47,663 nt of DNA from Lachnospiraceae bacterium (GTDB lineage Bacteria; Bacillota; Clostridia; Lachnospirales; Lachnospiraceae), in contig VSNH01000012.1 of NCBI GenBank assembly GCA_009774215.1, forward strand, positions 1 through 47,663, in the 5' to 3' direction. Each line of letters begins with the position of its first letter. The stretch's first letter is position 1. Made by a program: the position numbers and the translations under genes. Below the pieces are notes generated by a model. It was not told the origin of the DNA. It was given only the letters and a program-made list of their open reading frames with translations, and ran no database searches. This document shows, one piece after another, positions 16,299 through 25,812 of this stretch.

Positions 16299-17384
16299 TT
16301 ACGCCACCTCCTTGCTAATTTTTATTTTTTTCATGATCGTGTCAAAATACTCTCTCACGGTAGGCGCGCTGACAATCACCAGCAGAATAACCACAACCGC
16401 CTTGTAAGCGGGAAGCGCCGTCGAGGAAACGCCGAACTTATAAAGCGTCGTCGTCAGGCACTGGATGACAAACGCACCGATGATGGAAGCCGCCATATTG
16501 AATTTACCGCCGGAGAGCGCGTTGCCGCCGAGAGCAACCGCAAGGATGGCGTCCATCTCGATATCCTTCGCGATAACGGAGTAGTTGATGGAGGAAACGC
16601 GGCTTACCTTGATCAGTCCCGCAACCGCCACGCATAAGCCCAGAATCACGTAAGTAAGCACCTTAATCATTTCGGGATTCAGACCGTTTAACTTCGAAGA
16701 GCTCTGGTTGATACCCACCGCCTGCGTATACAGCCGCAGATTCGTCACCTTCAGCACAATGCCGATGACAATCATACATGCCACCGCGATAAAGCACGGT
16801 GTAGGAATCGGTATCCCTGGAATAAATCCGCCAAAATACGCGAACTTAGGATCGCTGATAACCGGCAGCTCATTGTTGTTGATCCACGCCGCGATGGAAC
16901 GTCCCGCCGTATACAGAATCAGTGTCGCAACCATCGGCTGAATCTTAAAATACGCCACCAGCACGCCGTTGAACGCGCCAAAGAGCATTGCCACCACGCA
17001 TGCCACCAGAAACGCTACAATGATAGGCGCCTGCAGGGTTTCGGGACGGGCATTTCCGCCGCACAGCACTCGCAGGATTACGCTGCCCGCAATCGCGATT
17101 GCCGCACCCACGCTGATATCCTGTCCACCGGAAGCCGCCGTCACAAGCGTCATACCAATGGCAAGGATTGCAAGCTCGGAGCCGTTGTTGATAATGTCAA
17201 TGATAAAGCCGGACAGCACCGGATTGCCCGCACTGTTGTAGCCCAATGTAATCTTAAAGAAAGCAGGATCGACAATCAGGTTAAAGACCGCCAGCAGCAA
17301 AAGCGCCGCAATCGGGATAAAACACTGATTTCTAACAAGGTTTTTCAGAGAACCTACACTCGATGTTTTTTCACTGTTTGCCAT
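16299..17384 (-). CDS. sugar ABC transporter permease (YtfT type)
   Basis: 361 residues, second BPD_transp_2 permease. Signatures: ASGGQDISVGAAIAIAGSVI, the cytoplasmic loop TQAVGINQSSSKLNGLNP and ALGGNALSGGKFNMAASIIG. The ATG directly follows the stop codon of the ATPase gene (17385/17384), so translation is coupled. With its partner it forms the transmembrane pore for a pentose or hexose. Confidence 0.9.
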   Translation of the reverse strand: MANSEKTSSVGSLKNLVRNQCFIPIAALLLLAVFNLIVDPAFFKITLGYNSAGNPVLSGFIIDIINNGSELAILAIGMTLVTAASGGQDISVGAAIAIAGSVILRVLCGGNARPETLQAPIIVAFLVACVVAMLFGAFNGVLVAYFKIQPMVATLILYTAGRSIAAWINNNELPVISDPKFAYFGGFIPGIPIPTPCFIAVACMIVIGIVLKVTNLRLYTQAVGINQSSSKLNGLNPEMIKVLTYVILGLCVAVAGLIKVSRVSSINYSVIAKDIEMDAILAVALGGNALSGGKFNMAASIIGAFVIQCLTTTLYKFGVSSTALPAYKAVVVILLVIVSAPTVREYFDTIMKKIKISKEVA

Positions 17385-18911
17385 TTACTTGTCACCTCCC
17401 GCAATCGTATTCATAACCGTGCCCTGATTCAGATCGTCGCCTGTCAACTCGCCTACCGCCTTGCGGTCGCGCATGACGATCAGACGGGAACAGGTTCTTA
17501 ACATCTCATCAAGCTCCGATGAGATAAAGGTTACGCTCATACCCTCGGACGCAAGCTGTAACACGAGCTTCTGAATATCCACCTTCGTACCCACGTCGAT
17601 ACCTCTGGTCGGCTCATCCAGAATCAGGTATTCGGGATGGGTGAAGAGCCATCTTGCCAAAATCACCTTCTGCTGGTTACCGCCGGAGAGAGACTTAATC
17701 GGGGTATCCTTGGAAGCCGTCTTGATATTCAACAATTTTATGTATTCGTCCGCAACCTTGTTTGCTTCCGCCTTGGAGAAGGGTTTGAAGAAGCCCTTGA
17801 GCACCTGCTGCGCCAGAATGATATTGTCGCGTACGGAAAGGTCTCCCACGATGCCGTCCACCTTACGGTCCTCGGGCAGATAAGCAATCCCGTTCTTCAT
17901 GGCGTCAAGCGGCTTCGTAATCTTTACGTCCTTGCCGTTCATCTTCACTTTTCCGCCGGTTACCCTGTCCGCGCCAAAAATCGCGCGCACGCACTCGCTT
18001 CGTCCGGAACCGAGAAGCCCGGTAAAGCCGTTGACTTCGCCCTTGTTGATGTGGAAGTCGAAAGGCTTGATGCCTGCGTTACTGACAAGACCTTCTGCCT
18101 CCAATACAGGAGCCGCGCCTTTTTCCGCCTGATATGCCTTCGTCTCGCTCTTGATATCGGAAAGGTCATCCACCTCTTTGCCGAGCATCTTAGATACGAG
18201 CTGTACACGGGGCAGATTCTCGATTTCATATTCACCGACCAGCTTACCGTCTCTCATAACGGTAATCCTATCGCACACCTCGTACACCTGCTCTAAGAAA
18301 TGGGTAACAAAGATAATCCCTACGCCTTTGGCACGGAGATCCCGCATCAGCTTAAAGAGTTTCTCAACCTCCTGCTCATCGAGGGAAGATGTAGGCTCAT
18401 CCAAAATCAGAACCTTACATTCCATGTCAACCGCGCGGGCAATGGCGATCATCTGCTGCACTGCCAGAGAACAGGTTCCAAGCTGCTGCGACGCTTTCGC
18501 CGGTATCTGTAACGACTGCAGGATTCTGTCCGTATCCGTATTCATTTTTTTCCAATTCTGCACCGCGCCCTTGGTACGAGCGATAAACATATTCTCCGCC
18601 ACGGTGAGATTCGGGCAGAGCGTAATCTCCTGATACACGGTGCTGATGCCCATATTCTGCGCATCCTGAGGCGAATGAATCGCCACCGGACCATCCGTTC
18701 CGTCCAAGAAGATGTCTCCGTCCTCTTTGCCGTAAACCCCGGTAAGAACCTTGATCAACGTCGATTTCCCGGCGCCGTTCTCCCCCATCAGCGCATGGAT
18801 TTCACCCTTGCGCAGTGTAAAGTCCACACCCTGCAGGGCGTGCACTCCGGGGAAGATTTTGTGAATGTTTCTCATTTTTAATACAACATTTCCTTCCACT
18901 CTCAGGTCCAC
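17385..18911 (-). CDS. sugar ABC transporter ATPase, two nucleotide-binding domains (YtfR type)
   Basis: 508 residues with two ABC domains as in RbsA/XylG/YtfR. Domain 1: Walker A GENGAGKSTLIK (about residue 43), Walker B VLILDEPTSSLD. Domain 2 (from about 265): a degenerate Walker A region GLLGSGRSECVRAIFG, signature LSGGNQQKVILARWL and Walker B YLILDEPTRGIDVG. Domain 1 lacks a canonical LSGGQ; CSLAVQQMIAIARA stands in its place, as is common in this family. It energises import of the sugar delivered by the binding protein at 19028. Confidence 0.93.
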   Translation of the reverse strand: MDLRVEGNVVLKMRNIHKIFPGVHALQGVDFTLRKGEIHALMGENGAGKSTLIKVLTGVYGKEDGDIFLDGTDGPVAIHSPQDAQNMGISTVYQEITLCPNLTVAENMFIARTKGAVQNWKKMNTDTDRILQSLQIPAKASQQLGTCSLAVQQMIAIARAVDMECKVLILDEPTSSLDEQEVEKLFKLMRDLRAKGVGIIFVTHFLEQVYEVCDRITVMRDGKLVGEYEIENLPRVQLVSKMLGKEVDDLSDIKSETKAYQAEKGAAPVLEAEGLVSNAGIKPFDFHINKGEVNGFTGLLGSGRSECVRAIFGADRVTGGKVKMNGKDVKITKPLDAMKNGIAYLPEDRKVDGIVGDLSVRDNIILAQQVLKGFFKPFSKAEANKVADEYIKLLNIKTASKDTPIKSLSGGNQQKVILARWLFTHPEYLILDEPTRGIDVGTKVDIQKLVLQLASEGMSVTFISSELDEMLRTCSRLIVMRDRKAVGELTGDDLNQGTVMNTIAGGDK

Positions 18912-18942
18912 CTCCCAATATTATATAGTTTTTTTCGTGCAA

Positions 18943-18982
18943 ACGAGCGCGGGCAGGCTTTTTTACGCTGCGCCGCGCTCGT
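18943..18982 (-). terminator. intercistronic hairpin after the binding-protein gene
   Basis: ACGAGCGCGG (18943-18952) and CCGCGCTCGT (18973-18982) form a perfect 10-bp stem between the binding-protein gene and the ATPase gene. There is no strong T-run downstream, so it is more likely a partial terminator or mRNA-stabilising hairpin that keeps binding protein in excess over the membrane parts, a usual arrangement for ABC importers. Confidence 0.6.
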
Positions 18983-19027
18983 CTTTTACATTATAACATA
19001 TTTTTTGTTGAGTAGTAAACTGTTGGA

Positions 19028-20143
19028 TTAGATTCCGTAGTTATCAACATCTTCCTGTGTGATGGTGGATGCATCGAAGCCCTTCTCATCCATGATGATC
19101 ACCTTCTCAGCCGGTGTGCCGCCGCTCTCAAGGGTCTTGATAACGTCATCAATGTAAGAGGACTGGAAAGGATTACACTGACCATCGTAGTTCCAGTTAC
19201 CTGCAAGCAGCTCCTCAAGAGCCCACTTGTTGCAGTCAAAGCCCATTACGATAACGTCCTTGCCTACGCCGTGAGAGATGTTAGCCGCGTCCAGAGCTGC
19301 AACAGCGCCCTTAGCCATATCGTCGTTCTCTGCGTAGATTACGTTGAACTCTTTACCGGAGCTGATTACGGACTGCACGATCTGCTGTGCGTTCTCTGCG
19401 TTCCAAGAAGCGGTCTGCTGCTCAACCATGTTCCAGTTAGCCTCTGCCGCTACCTTCTCATCCAGAGCTTTGGTACGGCCCTGCTGTGCTGCAGAACCCA
19501 TCTGGCCCTGAAGGTGGATGATGTTGTAGGTCTCAAGCTCCTGGCTTGCAAGCCAGTCTACTGCGGTCTGACCTTCCTTATCCATGTCGGACACGATGGA
19601 TGCTGCATAAAGACTTTCGTCAGCGTCGATGGTACGGTCAAACAGGATAACCTGAACGCCCTGATCCTGCGCATCCTGTAAAACGGTATCCCAGCCTGCG
19701 GTATCCGCTGCGGAGAGAAGCAGATAGTCAACGCCGTCCTGAATGAACTGCTGTGCTGCCTTCACCTGATCCTCATTCGCATTACCCACTGCAGGATTGC
19801 CATATGCAAAAGATGCGGAATAGCCGTTCTCCTCGGTAAATGCAGCCTTCAGATCTGCGTCGTTCGCGGTACGATAACCGGACTCACTAGGGTCGTTATT
19901 GATGATACCAACCGTGATCAGCTCACCGTCTGCCGCCGGAGCTGCCGCGTCATCTGCGGGAGCCTCTTCCTCTGCTGCGGGAGCTTCCTCCTCTGCTGCC
20001 GGAGCTTCCTCTGCCGCGGGTGCCTCTTCTGCTGCTGCAGGTGCTGCTGTCTCCGCTGCCGGAGCTGCGTCACCGCCGCCACAGCCTGCCAGAGTAGCCA
20101 TTACCATAGCGCCTGTCAGTAAAACTGCCATCTTTTTCTTCAT
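19028..20143 (-). CDS. sugar ABC transporter substrate-binding lipoprotein (YtfQ type)
   Basis: 371 residues from the ATG at 20143, chosen for its AAGGGAGG site. An N-terminal signal ends in a lipobox MATLAGCGGG, so the protein is a membrane-anchored lipoprotein. A low-complexity Ala/Glu/Pro linker (about residues 25-75) follows, then a periplasmic-binding-protein type 1 fold: GIINNDPSESGYRTAND, DYLLLSAADTAGWD, VILFDRTIDADESLYAA, DMAKGAVAALD. YtfQ homologues bind galactofuranose or arabinofuranose, so a furanose sugar is a fair guess. It is closely related to the sensor protein at 23313, with shared SESGxRTAN and DRxxDxxDESLY stretches. Confidence 0.92.
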   Translation of the reverse strand: MKKKMAVLLTGAMVMATLAGCGGGDAAPAAETAAPAAAEEAPAAEEAPAAEEEAPAAEEEAPADDAAAPAADGELITVGIINNDPSESGYRTANDADLKAAFTEENGYSASFAYGNPAVGNANEDQVKAAQQFIQDGVDYLLLSAADTAGWDTVLQDAQDQGVQVILFDRTIDADESLYAASIVSDMDKEGQTAVDWLASQELETYNIIHLQGQMGSAAQQGRTKALDEKVAAEANWNMVEQQTASWNAENAQQIVQSVISSGKEFNVIYAENDDMAKGAVAALDAANISHGVGKDVIVMGFDCNKWALEELLAGNWNYDGQCNPFQSSYIDDVIKTLESGGTPAEKVIIMDEKGFDASTITQEDVDNYGI

Positions 20144-20239
20144 TGTTTGTTTCCTCCCTTTCATTGTCTCTCCCATCCCTGTGATGCGAGATTATGTTTT
20201 TAGGGTGTCGGGATTTCATGTTTCCCCGTCCCTGAGAAC

Positions 20240-20268
20240 ACTTTAGCAAAATGCACGATACAGTTCAA
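20240..20268 (-). promoter_or_regulatory. promoter of the sugar importer operon
   Basis: On the minus strand TTGAAC (20268-20263) and TAAAGT (20245-20240) are separated by 17 bp. The expected start is about 90 nt before the binding-protein ATG. Confidence 0.6.
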
Positions 20269-20310
20269 CACCCAAAATCATCCTTTTGTGCATTTTGGAT
20301 GGGTTCAACA

Positions 20311-20330
20311 ATACAAATTTGTGCTATAAT
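20311..20330. promoter_or_regulatory. palindromic operator candidate in the divergent importer/regulator region
   Basis: ACAAATTTGT (20313-20322) is a perfect 10-bp palindrome directly against TATAAT (20325-20330) on the plus strand, the likely -10 box of the divergent regulator. A half-site, ATACAAATT, recurs near 20341-20349. It resembles AraR half-sites (ACAAAT) and is a plausible site for the regulator encoded at 20558. Confidence 0.45.
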
Positions 20331-20557
20331 AAAAATAACTAATACAAATTAAAAATATTAGGGTATTTTTTTACGATTCAGTTATTTTTTTATAGATTTT
20401 AACGAAGGATTTTCCTGTATTGCCCATGTCACATTTATAGTCAATCTTATCAGAAGATGGTATTGGACGGTGTTTTTTTCCGATTGGGACACTTTTTATG
20501 AATAATTTTGATGTATTTTGTGAATAAACCATGAATAAAAAAGGAGATTTTTTTATT

Positions 20558-21640
20558 ATGAACAAGTACGAAACACTTTCGAAACAGCTTACCGATCTGA
20601 TTTCCCGAAATTTGAGGCAAGGCATCACCGCCCTTCCCACCGAGGCAGCCATAGCCGAACAATATCAGGTCAGCCGCCAGACCGTGCGGGCTGCCCTCTC
20701 TCTTCTCAGAAGTCAGGGACTGATCGAAAGCCGCCGGGGCAGCGGCTCCTATGCCACGGGTCTGTTTCCCGACGCAGACAGAAATATCATTCCCATCCTG
20801 ATCGCCAGCAGTCAGGAGTATATTTACCCCCATCTGCTCACCGATATACGCGCCACCCTCGCCGCCAAGGACTATCAGCTGCAGGTTCATCCCACAGAGA
20901 ACGACATCTCCCGTGAAAGGCAGCTCCTGCTCTCCCTGCTTGAAACGCCTCCCCGCGGAATCATCGTGGAAGGCTCGAAGAGCGCGCTCCCTACACCCAA
21001 CACCGACCTTTTTGAAAAATTGAAAGCCGCCGGCACAAAGCTTCTGTTTTTACATAACAAATATGACGCCCTCCCGGACGAAATCTGCATCAAAGACGAC
21101 AACTATTACGGCGGCTATCTTCTCGCCAATCACCTGACCGGGCTGGGGCACACCCGCATCGCAGGTATCTTTAAGGCTGACGATAAACAAGGGCCGGAGC
21201 GATATCTGGGCGCATTCTGTTGTCTCCGCGACCAGAGAGTGGAGTTTTCCGACGGAAACATCGGCTGGTTTCACAGCTCCGATATCGAGAAGCTGGAGAA
21301 AAAACAGGACAGCCGCTTTCTCGCCGCCTATATCAAGGAACACCTTCCCGGCTGTACCGCCGTCATCTGCTATAACGACGAAATCGCATACTGGCTGATT
21401 AAAGAGCTGTCCTACGTCGGCATCCTGGTTCCCCGTGATATTTCCGTGGTCTGCTTCGACAACACTTACTTAAGCGAACTGAGCAAAGTCCGTATTACCA
21501 CCCTGACCCACAAACCGCACGAGATGGGCAGCTGCGTGGCAGAAACCATGATACGGATGCTGCAGGGTATTCCCGTCGTCTCGCAGGAAATCCCGTGGGA
21601 GCTCGTGCAAAAGGAGAGCGACGGACCCGTCCATGCGTAG
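20558..21640 (+). CDS. second AraR-like GntR/LacI hybrid regulator
   Basis: 360 residues from ATG 20558 (AAAAGGAG about 11 bp upstream; an earlier ATG at 20531 has no site). Same architecture as AraR at 10110: GntR winged helix (residues 1-70, AEQYQVSRQTVRAALSLL and the wing ESRRGSGSYA), then a LacI-type ligand domain (PRGIIVEGSKSALP, HTRIAGIFKADDKQGPERY, CYNDEIAYWLIKEL). It diverges from the importer operon and presumably controls it. Its gene ends 8 bp from the convergent yesN-type gene, so importer, regulator and three-component sensor form one locus. Confidence 0.88.
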   Translation: MNKYETLSKQLTDLISRNLRQGITALPTEAAIAEQYQVSRQTVRAALSLLRSQGLIESRRGSGSYATGLFPDADRNIIPILIASSQEYIYPHLLTDIRATLAAKDYQLQVHPTENDISRERQLLLSLLETPPRGIIVEGSKSALPTPNTDLFEKLKAAGTKLLFLHNKYDALPDEICIKDDNYYGGYLLANHLTGLGHTRIAGIFKADDKQGPERYLGAFCCLRDQRVEFSDGNIGWFHSSDIEKLEKKQDSRFLAAYIKEHLPGCTAVICYNDEIAYWLIKELSYVGILVPRDISVVCFDNTYLSELSKVRITTLTHKPHEMGSCVAETMIRMLQGIPVVSQEIPWELVQKESDGPVHA

Positions 21641-21648
21641 GCTCCCCG

Positions 21649-23277
21649 TCAGACCTTTCCGCCCGCCCTGTACTCCCTCGGCGTGCACCCTTGCGTTTTC
21701 TTAAATACAAAGCTGAAATAGTGCGGGTCTTTATAGCCAACCTCCATAGCGATTTCCCCGGTATGCATCTGGGTCTGGCGCAAAAGCTTTTTCGCCTTAT
21801 CCATACGCCTGCCCGTCACGTACTCCACAAAGGTCACCTGCATGGCCCGGGAAAAAATTGCACTGAAATAGTTGGCGCTGACATTGACTTCACCCGCCAC
21901 GGAGTTTAGGGAAAGGGACTCCTGAGAATAGTTCTCTTCTATATAGGAGAGCGCCTTTTTCAAAATCCGCCTGCTCTGGTTGTCCGACTCCCTGTCGCGA
22001 AGTTCCATCGCCTTCTCGATCAGTCCGCGGAGATAATCCCGCAGCGCCTCCACGTCATACTGCCCTTCCGGCGTCAGTCCCTCATCATCCAAAAGCCGCA
22101 AAAGCTCCTCCTTATCACATCCCAGAGATTCCACATAAGCAACCGCCGCAAAATAGACATGCAGCGTCAGGTAATTGCGAAACATGGCCGATTGCAGCGC
22201 TTCCCCCACCGCCAGCAGATAATTCTCCACAAAGTCCGCGATTTCATCTCTTACGCCCTGCAGCAAAAAATCCCGAATCAACTCCACATCCATCTTCGCC
22301 GGGTCAATATCTCTGATTCTGCCGCTCTCCTCCTTTTCCGGCATGTTCCTCCCCATCGTCTCTTTCGTAAAAACATGTATCTGCGGCATCAGAAAGCGAT
22401 AGGCAAAAATATGATTGACCTTGCTGTAGCACTCGGCCAGCATACTCAGTCTCTCCACCGGCTCACCCAAAGCCACATACCAATCCAGCACCTCTTTTGC
22501 CGGTTGGCAGATGCGGTCCACGTTTTCGAGACACCTTGCGCCAAGCTCCTGCATCTGCTCGACGCTCCCCTTGATCAGCACACCGTAGGTATTCACATTC
22601 CACCGAAAAACCAAATTTTCCGGATATCGTATAAAATAATGCAGAAGTTCCTCCCGTTTTCTGGCGAAATCCTCGGATTCCATACCTCCATTTTCTCCAA
22701 TACGTTTTTCCTGCAGATTAAACAACAAAATATTGTAGCAGGGCGCGTTTATTTTCAAGGACAACTTGGAAGCCTCCTCATAAATATCTTGCACCGGCAT
22801 ACGCCCCTCGAACACCTTGACAAAAAAGTCCGTCCGCGAAAACTGCTCGTACTCCCTGACCTCGCTCTGAAATTTTTCCTGATAGGTTTTCTGTTCCCGC
22901 TCCGTTTCTATCTTTGTCTTCAGCTCCGCCAGCACCTTCTGCATGGCCGCCCTGGTGATGGGCTTTAAAAGATACTGTTCCGCCCCAACCAGAATCGCGC
23001 CGCGGGCATACTCAAAATCATCATAGCCGCTGATAATGATAATCTTCATGTCAGGAAATTCCTGATGCACGAGCTTACTTAAAGACAAACCGTCCATAAA
23101 GGGCATTTTGATATCCGTAAGCAGGACATCCGGCTTGGTTTTCTGAATCAGCGGCAGCGCCATCTCCCCGTCGCTGGCTTCCCCAACAAACTCATAGCCG
23201 TACTGCTGCCAAGGGATATTGTCACGAAGTCCTTCCCTGACGATACTCTCATCTTCCACCAGAAACACTTTCAGCAT
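21649..23277 (-). CDS. YesN-type response regulator, AraC output domain
   Basis: 542 residues. Receiver domain 1-120: acidic pocket VEDE, phosphorylatable Asp55 in LLTDIKMPFMDGL, and Lys in YLLKPITR. A long middle region (about 130-430) is typical of YesN. The last ~100 residues are an AraC-type double helix-turn-helix (SLNSVAGEVNVSANYFSAIF, then IAMEVGYKDPHYFSFVFKKT). It is phosphorylated by the YesM-type kinase encoded two genes upstream and would then activate sugar transport promoters, most likely the neighbouring importer. AGGGAGAGG precedes ATG 23277. Confidence 0.92.
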   Translation of the reverse strand: MLKVFLVEDESIVREGLRDNIPWQQYGYEFVGEASDGEMALPLIQKTKPDVLLTDIKMPFMDGLSLSKLVHQEFPDMKIIIISGYDDFEYARGAILVGAEQYLLKPITRAAMQKVLAELKTKIETEREQKTYQEKFQSEVREYEQFSRTDFFVKVFEGRMPVQDIYEEASKLSLKINAPCYNILLFNLQEKRIGENGGMESEDFARKREELLHYFIRYPENLVFRWNVNTYGVLIKGSVEQMQELGARCLENVDRICQPAKEVLDWYVALGEPVERLSMLAECYSKVNHIFAYRFLMPQIHVFTKETMGRNMPEKEESGRIRDIDPAKMDVELIRDFLLQGVRDEIADFVENYLLAVGEALQSAMFRNYLTLHVYFAAVAYVESLGCDKEELLRLLDDEGLTPEGQYDVEALRDYLRGLIEKAMELRDRESDNQSRRILKKALSYIEENYSQESLSLNSVAGEVNVSANYFSAIFSRAMQVTFVEYVTGRRMDKAKKLLRQTQMHTGEIAMEVGYKDPHYFSFVFKKTQGCTPREYRAGGKV

Positions 23278-23312
23278 TTGCCTCTCCCTTCCGTTCCCGC
23301 CGACGCGGCCGT

Positions 23313-24338
23313 TTAATAGGTTCTCCCGTTCAGGACTTCCTCTGTCACATTTTCTATCGTAAAAACATCCTCTTCCACATAATACCTTTTCTCAATCGGC
23401 TCCTCCGCCTCCAACATATCTATTACTTCCAGAAGATATTCTCCCTGATTCGGATTACACTCGATGTCCACGTTAATGGCGCCGTCTGCCACCATCTCCA
23501 GCGCGTCGCCTAACGCGTCATAAGAGATAATCATAATGTCGCCGTTCACGCCCACCGTGCGACCCGACTCTTTGATCGCCTCGATGGCGCCGAAAGTCAT
23601 GTCATCGTTCTGGGACACTACCACGTCGATATCGGGATATCTGCGCAAGAAGGTTTTCATCACTTCCTTGCCCTTCGTGGAAGTAAATTCCGCGCATTTC
23701 TCTTCGAGAATATTCCAGTTTCCATGTCTGTCCGCCACCGTAGCAAATCCTGCCGACCGTCCGATCTGGGAGGAAGACCCCTCCGTTCCCGCTAATATTA
23801 CAATATTGACGGATTGGCTCGACCTGTTTTGCCGCACCAACTCCCCTTCGAGCCAGTGTCCCGCCTTCTCGCCTTCCTCCTCAAAGTCGCTGCCCACACA
23901 GGTCACGTACAGGCTCTCGTCTTCCACATCCACTTTGCGATCCATGAGGATTACGGGAATACCCGCCTCCTTCGCCTCCTGCAGCACCGTCTCCCAGCCT
24001 GTCTCAACCACAGGCGAAAAAATAATGTAGTCCACCCGCTGGGAGATAAAGCTGCGAATCGCCTTTAACTGGTTTTCCTGTTTCTGTCTGGCGTTGTGGA
24101 AAATTAGAAAATACCCGTTCTGTTGTGTAAAGGCGTTCTGCACGGATTCCGTGTTAGCCGTCCGCCACCCGGATTCACTGCCGAGCTGCGACACACCCAC
24201 CACAATCCGATTCTCCTGCGTGATATGAGCTTCCTCCTCGATATCCGTGAAAAGCCTGCTGCCGAAAAGCAGGAGAAACAGGGTCATTACCAGAAGTATG
24301 CCAACCGCAATCACACCGTAAGATCTTTTTCCAAACAC
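23313..24338 (-). CDS. membrane-anchored sugar-binding sensor protein
   Basis: 341 residues, GTG start at 24338 with AAAGGAGG upstream and only 1 bp after the kinase stop codon. One hydrophobic helix (about residues 8-27) and no lipobox cysteine, so the protein is tethered by its N-terminus outside the membrane. The rest is a type 1 periplasmic-binding fold close to the importer's own binding protein: SESGWRTANTESVQNAF, VILMDRKVDVEDESLY, VVVSQNDDMTFGAIEAIKES. Its place between kinase and response regulator matches the known XylFII-LytS-YesN three-component systems of clostridia, where such a protein senses the sugar and controls the kinase. Confidence 0.88.
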   Translation of the reverse strand: MFGKRSYGVIAVGILLVMTLFLLLFGSRLFTDIEEEAHITQENRIVVGVSQLGSESGWRTANTESVQNAFTQQNGYFLIFHNARQKQENQLKAIRSFISQRVDYIIFSPVVETGWETVLQEAKEAGIPVILMDRKVDVEDESLYVTCVGSDFEEEGEKAGHWLEGELVRQNRSSQSVNIVILAGTEGSSSQIGRSAGFATVADRHGNWNILEEKCAEFTSTKGKEVMKTFLRRYPDIDVVVSQNDDMTFGAIEAIKESGRTVGVNGDIMIISYDALGDALEMVADGAINVDIECNPNQGEYLLEVIDMLEAEEPIEKRYYVEEDVFTIENVTEEVLNGRTY

Positions 24339-24339
24339 G

Positions 24340-25812
24340 CTATTCCTCCTTTTCCGCCGCGTAAGGCACTGCCGGAATCACAATCTCCACGCATGTCCCC
24401 TTCCCCTTGACCGAATCGATTTTCATACCGTATTCCGCGCCGAAATTCATGCGGATTCTCTCATTGACATTGGCAAGCCCGAAGCCCTTTTCCGTCTCCT
24501 TGCAGGGCTTCTCTATTTCCGTTTGCAGTTTGCGCAAATCTTCCTCCTCCATGCCGACGCCATCATCCTTCACGCGAAGCAGAATCCGCTCTCCCTCCAT
24601 CTGTCCCGTCACAGTGATGCAGCCTTTGGCGCGCTTATACTTAATGCCATGATAGAGGGAATTTTCCACAAGAGGCTGGAGCGTCAGCTTCAAAATCTGA
24701 TACCGGTACAGTTCAGGGTCGATCTGAATCTCATACTCCAGAATATCCCGGTAACGCACCTGCTGGATTTCCAGATAACTTTTAATATGAAGTTCTTCTT
24801 CCTGAATGGTAATATACTCTTTGCCCTTGCTCAAAACCAGTCTGAAAAATTCCGACAGCGACATGACCATATTCACCGCCTTGTCGGAGTCATTGCCCTC
24901 GATGAGCCAGACGATCGTATCCAGCGTATTGTAAAGAAAGTGAGGGTTGATCTGCTCCTGCAGAAGACGAAGATCCGCCTTGCGCATCTTCCGCTCGTCC
25001 TCCTTGATCTTCGACACAAGTCCTTCCAGACTCTCCGTCATCCGGTTCACACTGTCCGCCAGAACAGCCACCTCGTCCTGAGTTTCCACCTGCGCCCTGG
25101 CCGAAAAATCCCCCTCCGCCACCTGCTCCGTCACTTTTGAGAGCGCCCGTATCGGCCTTATGATATCCGTCACAATCATCACGATCAGAATGGCCACCAT
25201 CACCAGCAGGATCGCGAGAAGAATCCCACAGAACAGGGTAAAGCTGTGCACCCTCACATTCAGTTGACTTGTCAGATGCTCCATGCTTTTAGTCTGATAA
25301 TAAATGTAAGACTGAATATTATCCTGAATCAGCTCTGTCAAAATATATATGTTATTGTCCAGCATCTCAATATTGATATCATACCCTGCATCGACTTCCA
25401 GATTCATCCTGATATCGTCCACACGGTCTTCCAGCGTATCAATATTGCGCAGGAGAATCTGCAGTCTTGCACGGCTCTCATCATCCGTGGTAATGCGCAT
25501 GAGATTGTTAAACTCGCCCCTCAGCTCATCCAGATGCTCGTAAGGATCCACCAGGCTTCCGTCATCTCCCACAGTGTCAAAGGTGACGGCGCCCACCACC
25601 AGCTTGTACAAGCTTTCGTCCATATCTTCCTTAAAATTCAGGTTATAATTGTTTGCCACCGTCATGTTTCCCACAATCGCGTCGTAGGCGCTGCTGTAGC
25701 TGCGCAGGGCGTAGATCAGGTACAGCACCAGCACAAGAAAGGGCACCAAGACTACGACGGATAGAAGAATCAATTTATATTTGATGGAATACTTCACTTT
25801 AGCGGGCTGCAT
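24340..25812 (-). CDS. YesM-type sensor histidine kinase
   Basis: 490 residues. Transmembrane helix 1 (about 12-33), extracellular domain (about 34-175), transmembrane helix 2 (about 178-203), HAMP (about 204-258), a LytS/YesM-type His_kinase domain with the phosphoacceptor in LLQEQINPHFLYNTLDTIVW, and a HATPase with GFGLANVNERI. Strong AAAGGAGAAG before ATG 25812. The extracellular part has no recognisable ligand domain of its own, which fits sensing through the co-encoded binding protein. First gene of the kinase, binding-protein, regulator operon. Confidence 0.92.
   Translation of the reverse strand: MQPAKVKYSIKYKLILLSVVVLVPFLVLVLYLIYALRSYSSAYDAIVGNMTVANNYNLNFKEDMDESLYKLVVGAVTFDTVGDDGSLVDPYEHLDELRGEFNNLMRITTDDESRARLQILLRNIDTLEDRVDDIRMNLEVDAGYDINIEMLDNNIYILTELIQDNIQSYIYYQTKSMEHLTSQLNVRVHSFTLFCGILLAILLVMVAILIVMIVTDIIRPIRALSKVTEQVAEGDFSARAQVETQDEVAVLADSVNRMTESLEGLVSKIKEDERKMRKADLRLLQEQINPHFLYNTLDTIVWLIEGNDSDKAVNMVMSLSEFFRLVLSKGKEYITIQEEELHIKSYLEIQQVRYRDILEYEIQIDPELYRYQILKLTLQPLVENSLYHGIKYKRAKGCITVTGQMEGERILLRVKDDGVGMEEEDLRKLQTEIEKPCKETEKGFGLANVNERIRMNFGAEYGMKIDSVKGKGTCVEIVIPAVPYAAEKEE

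Noticed and set aside
19920..20060. Repeat-like GC-rich tract in the binding-protein gene
   Set aside because: It encodes the Ala/Glu/Pro linker behind the lipobox, a common low-complexity spacer, not a tandem-repeat system or CRISPR.
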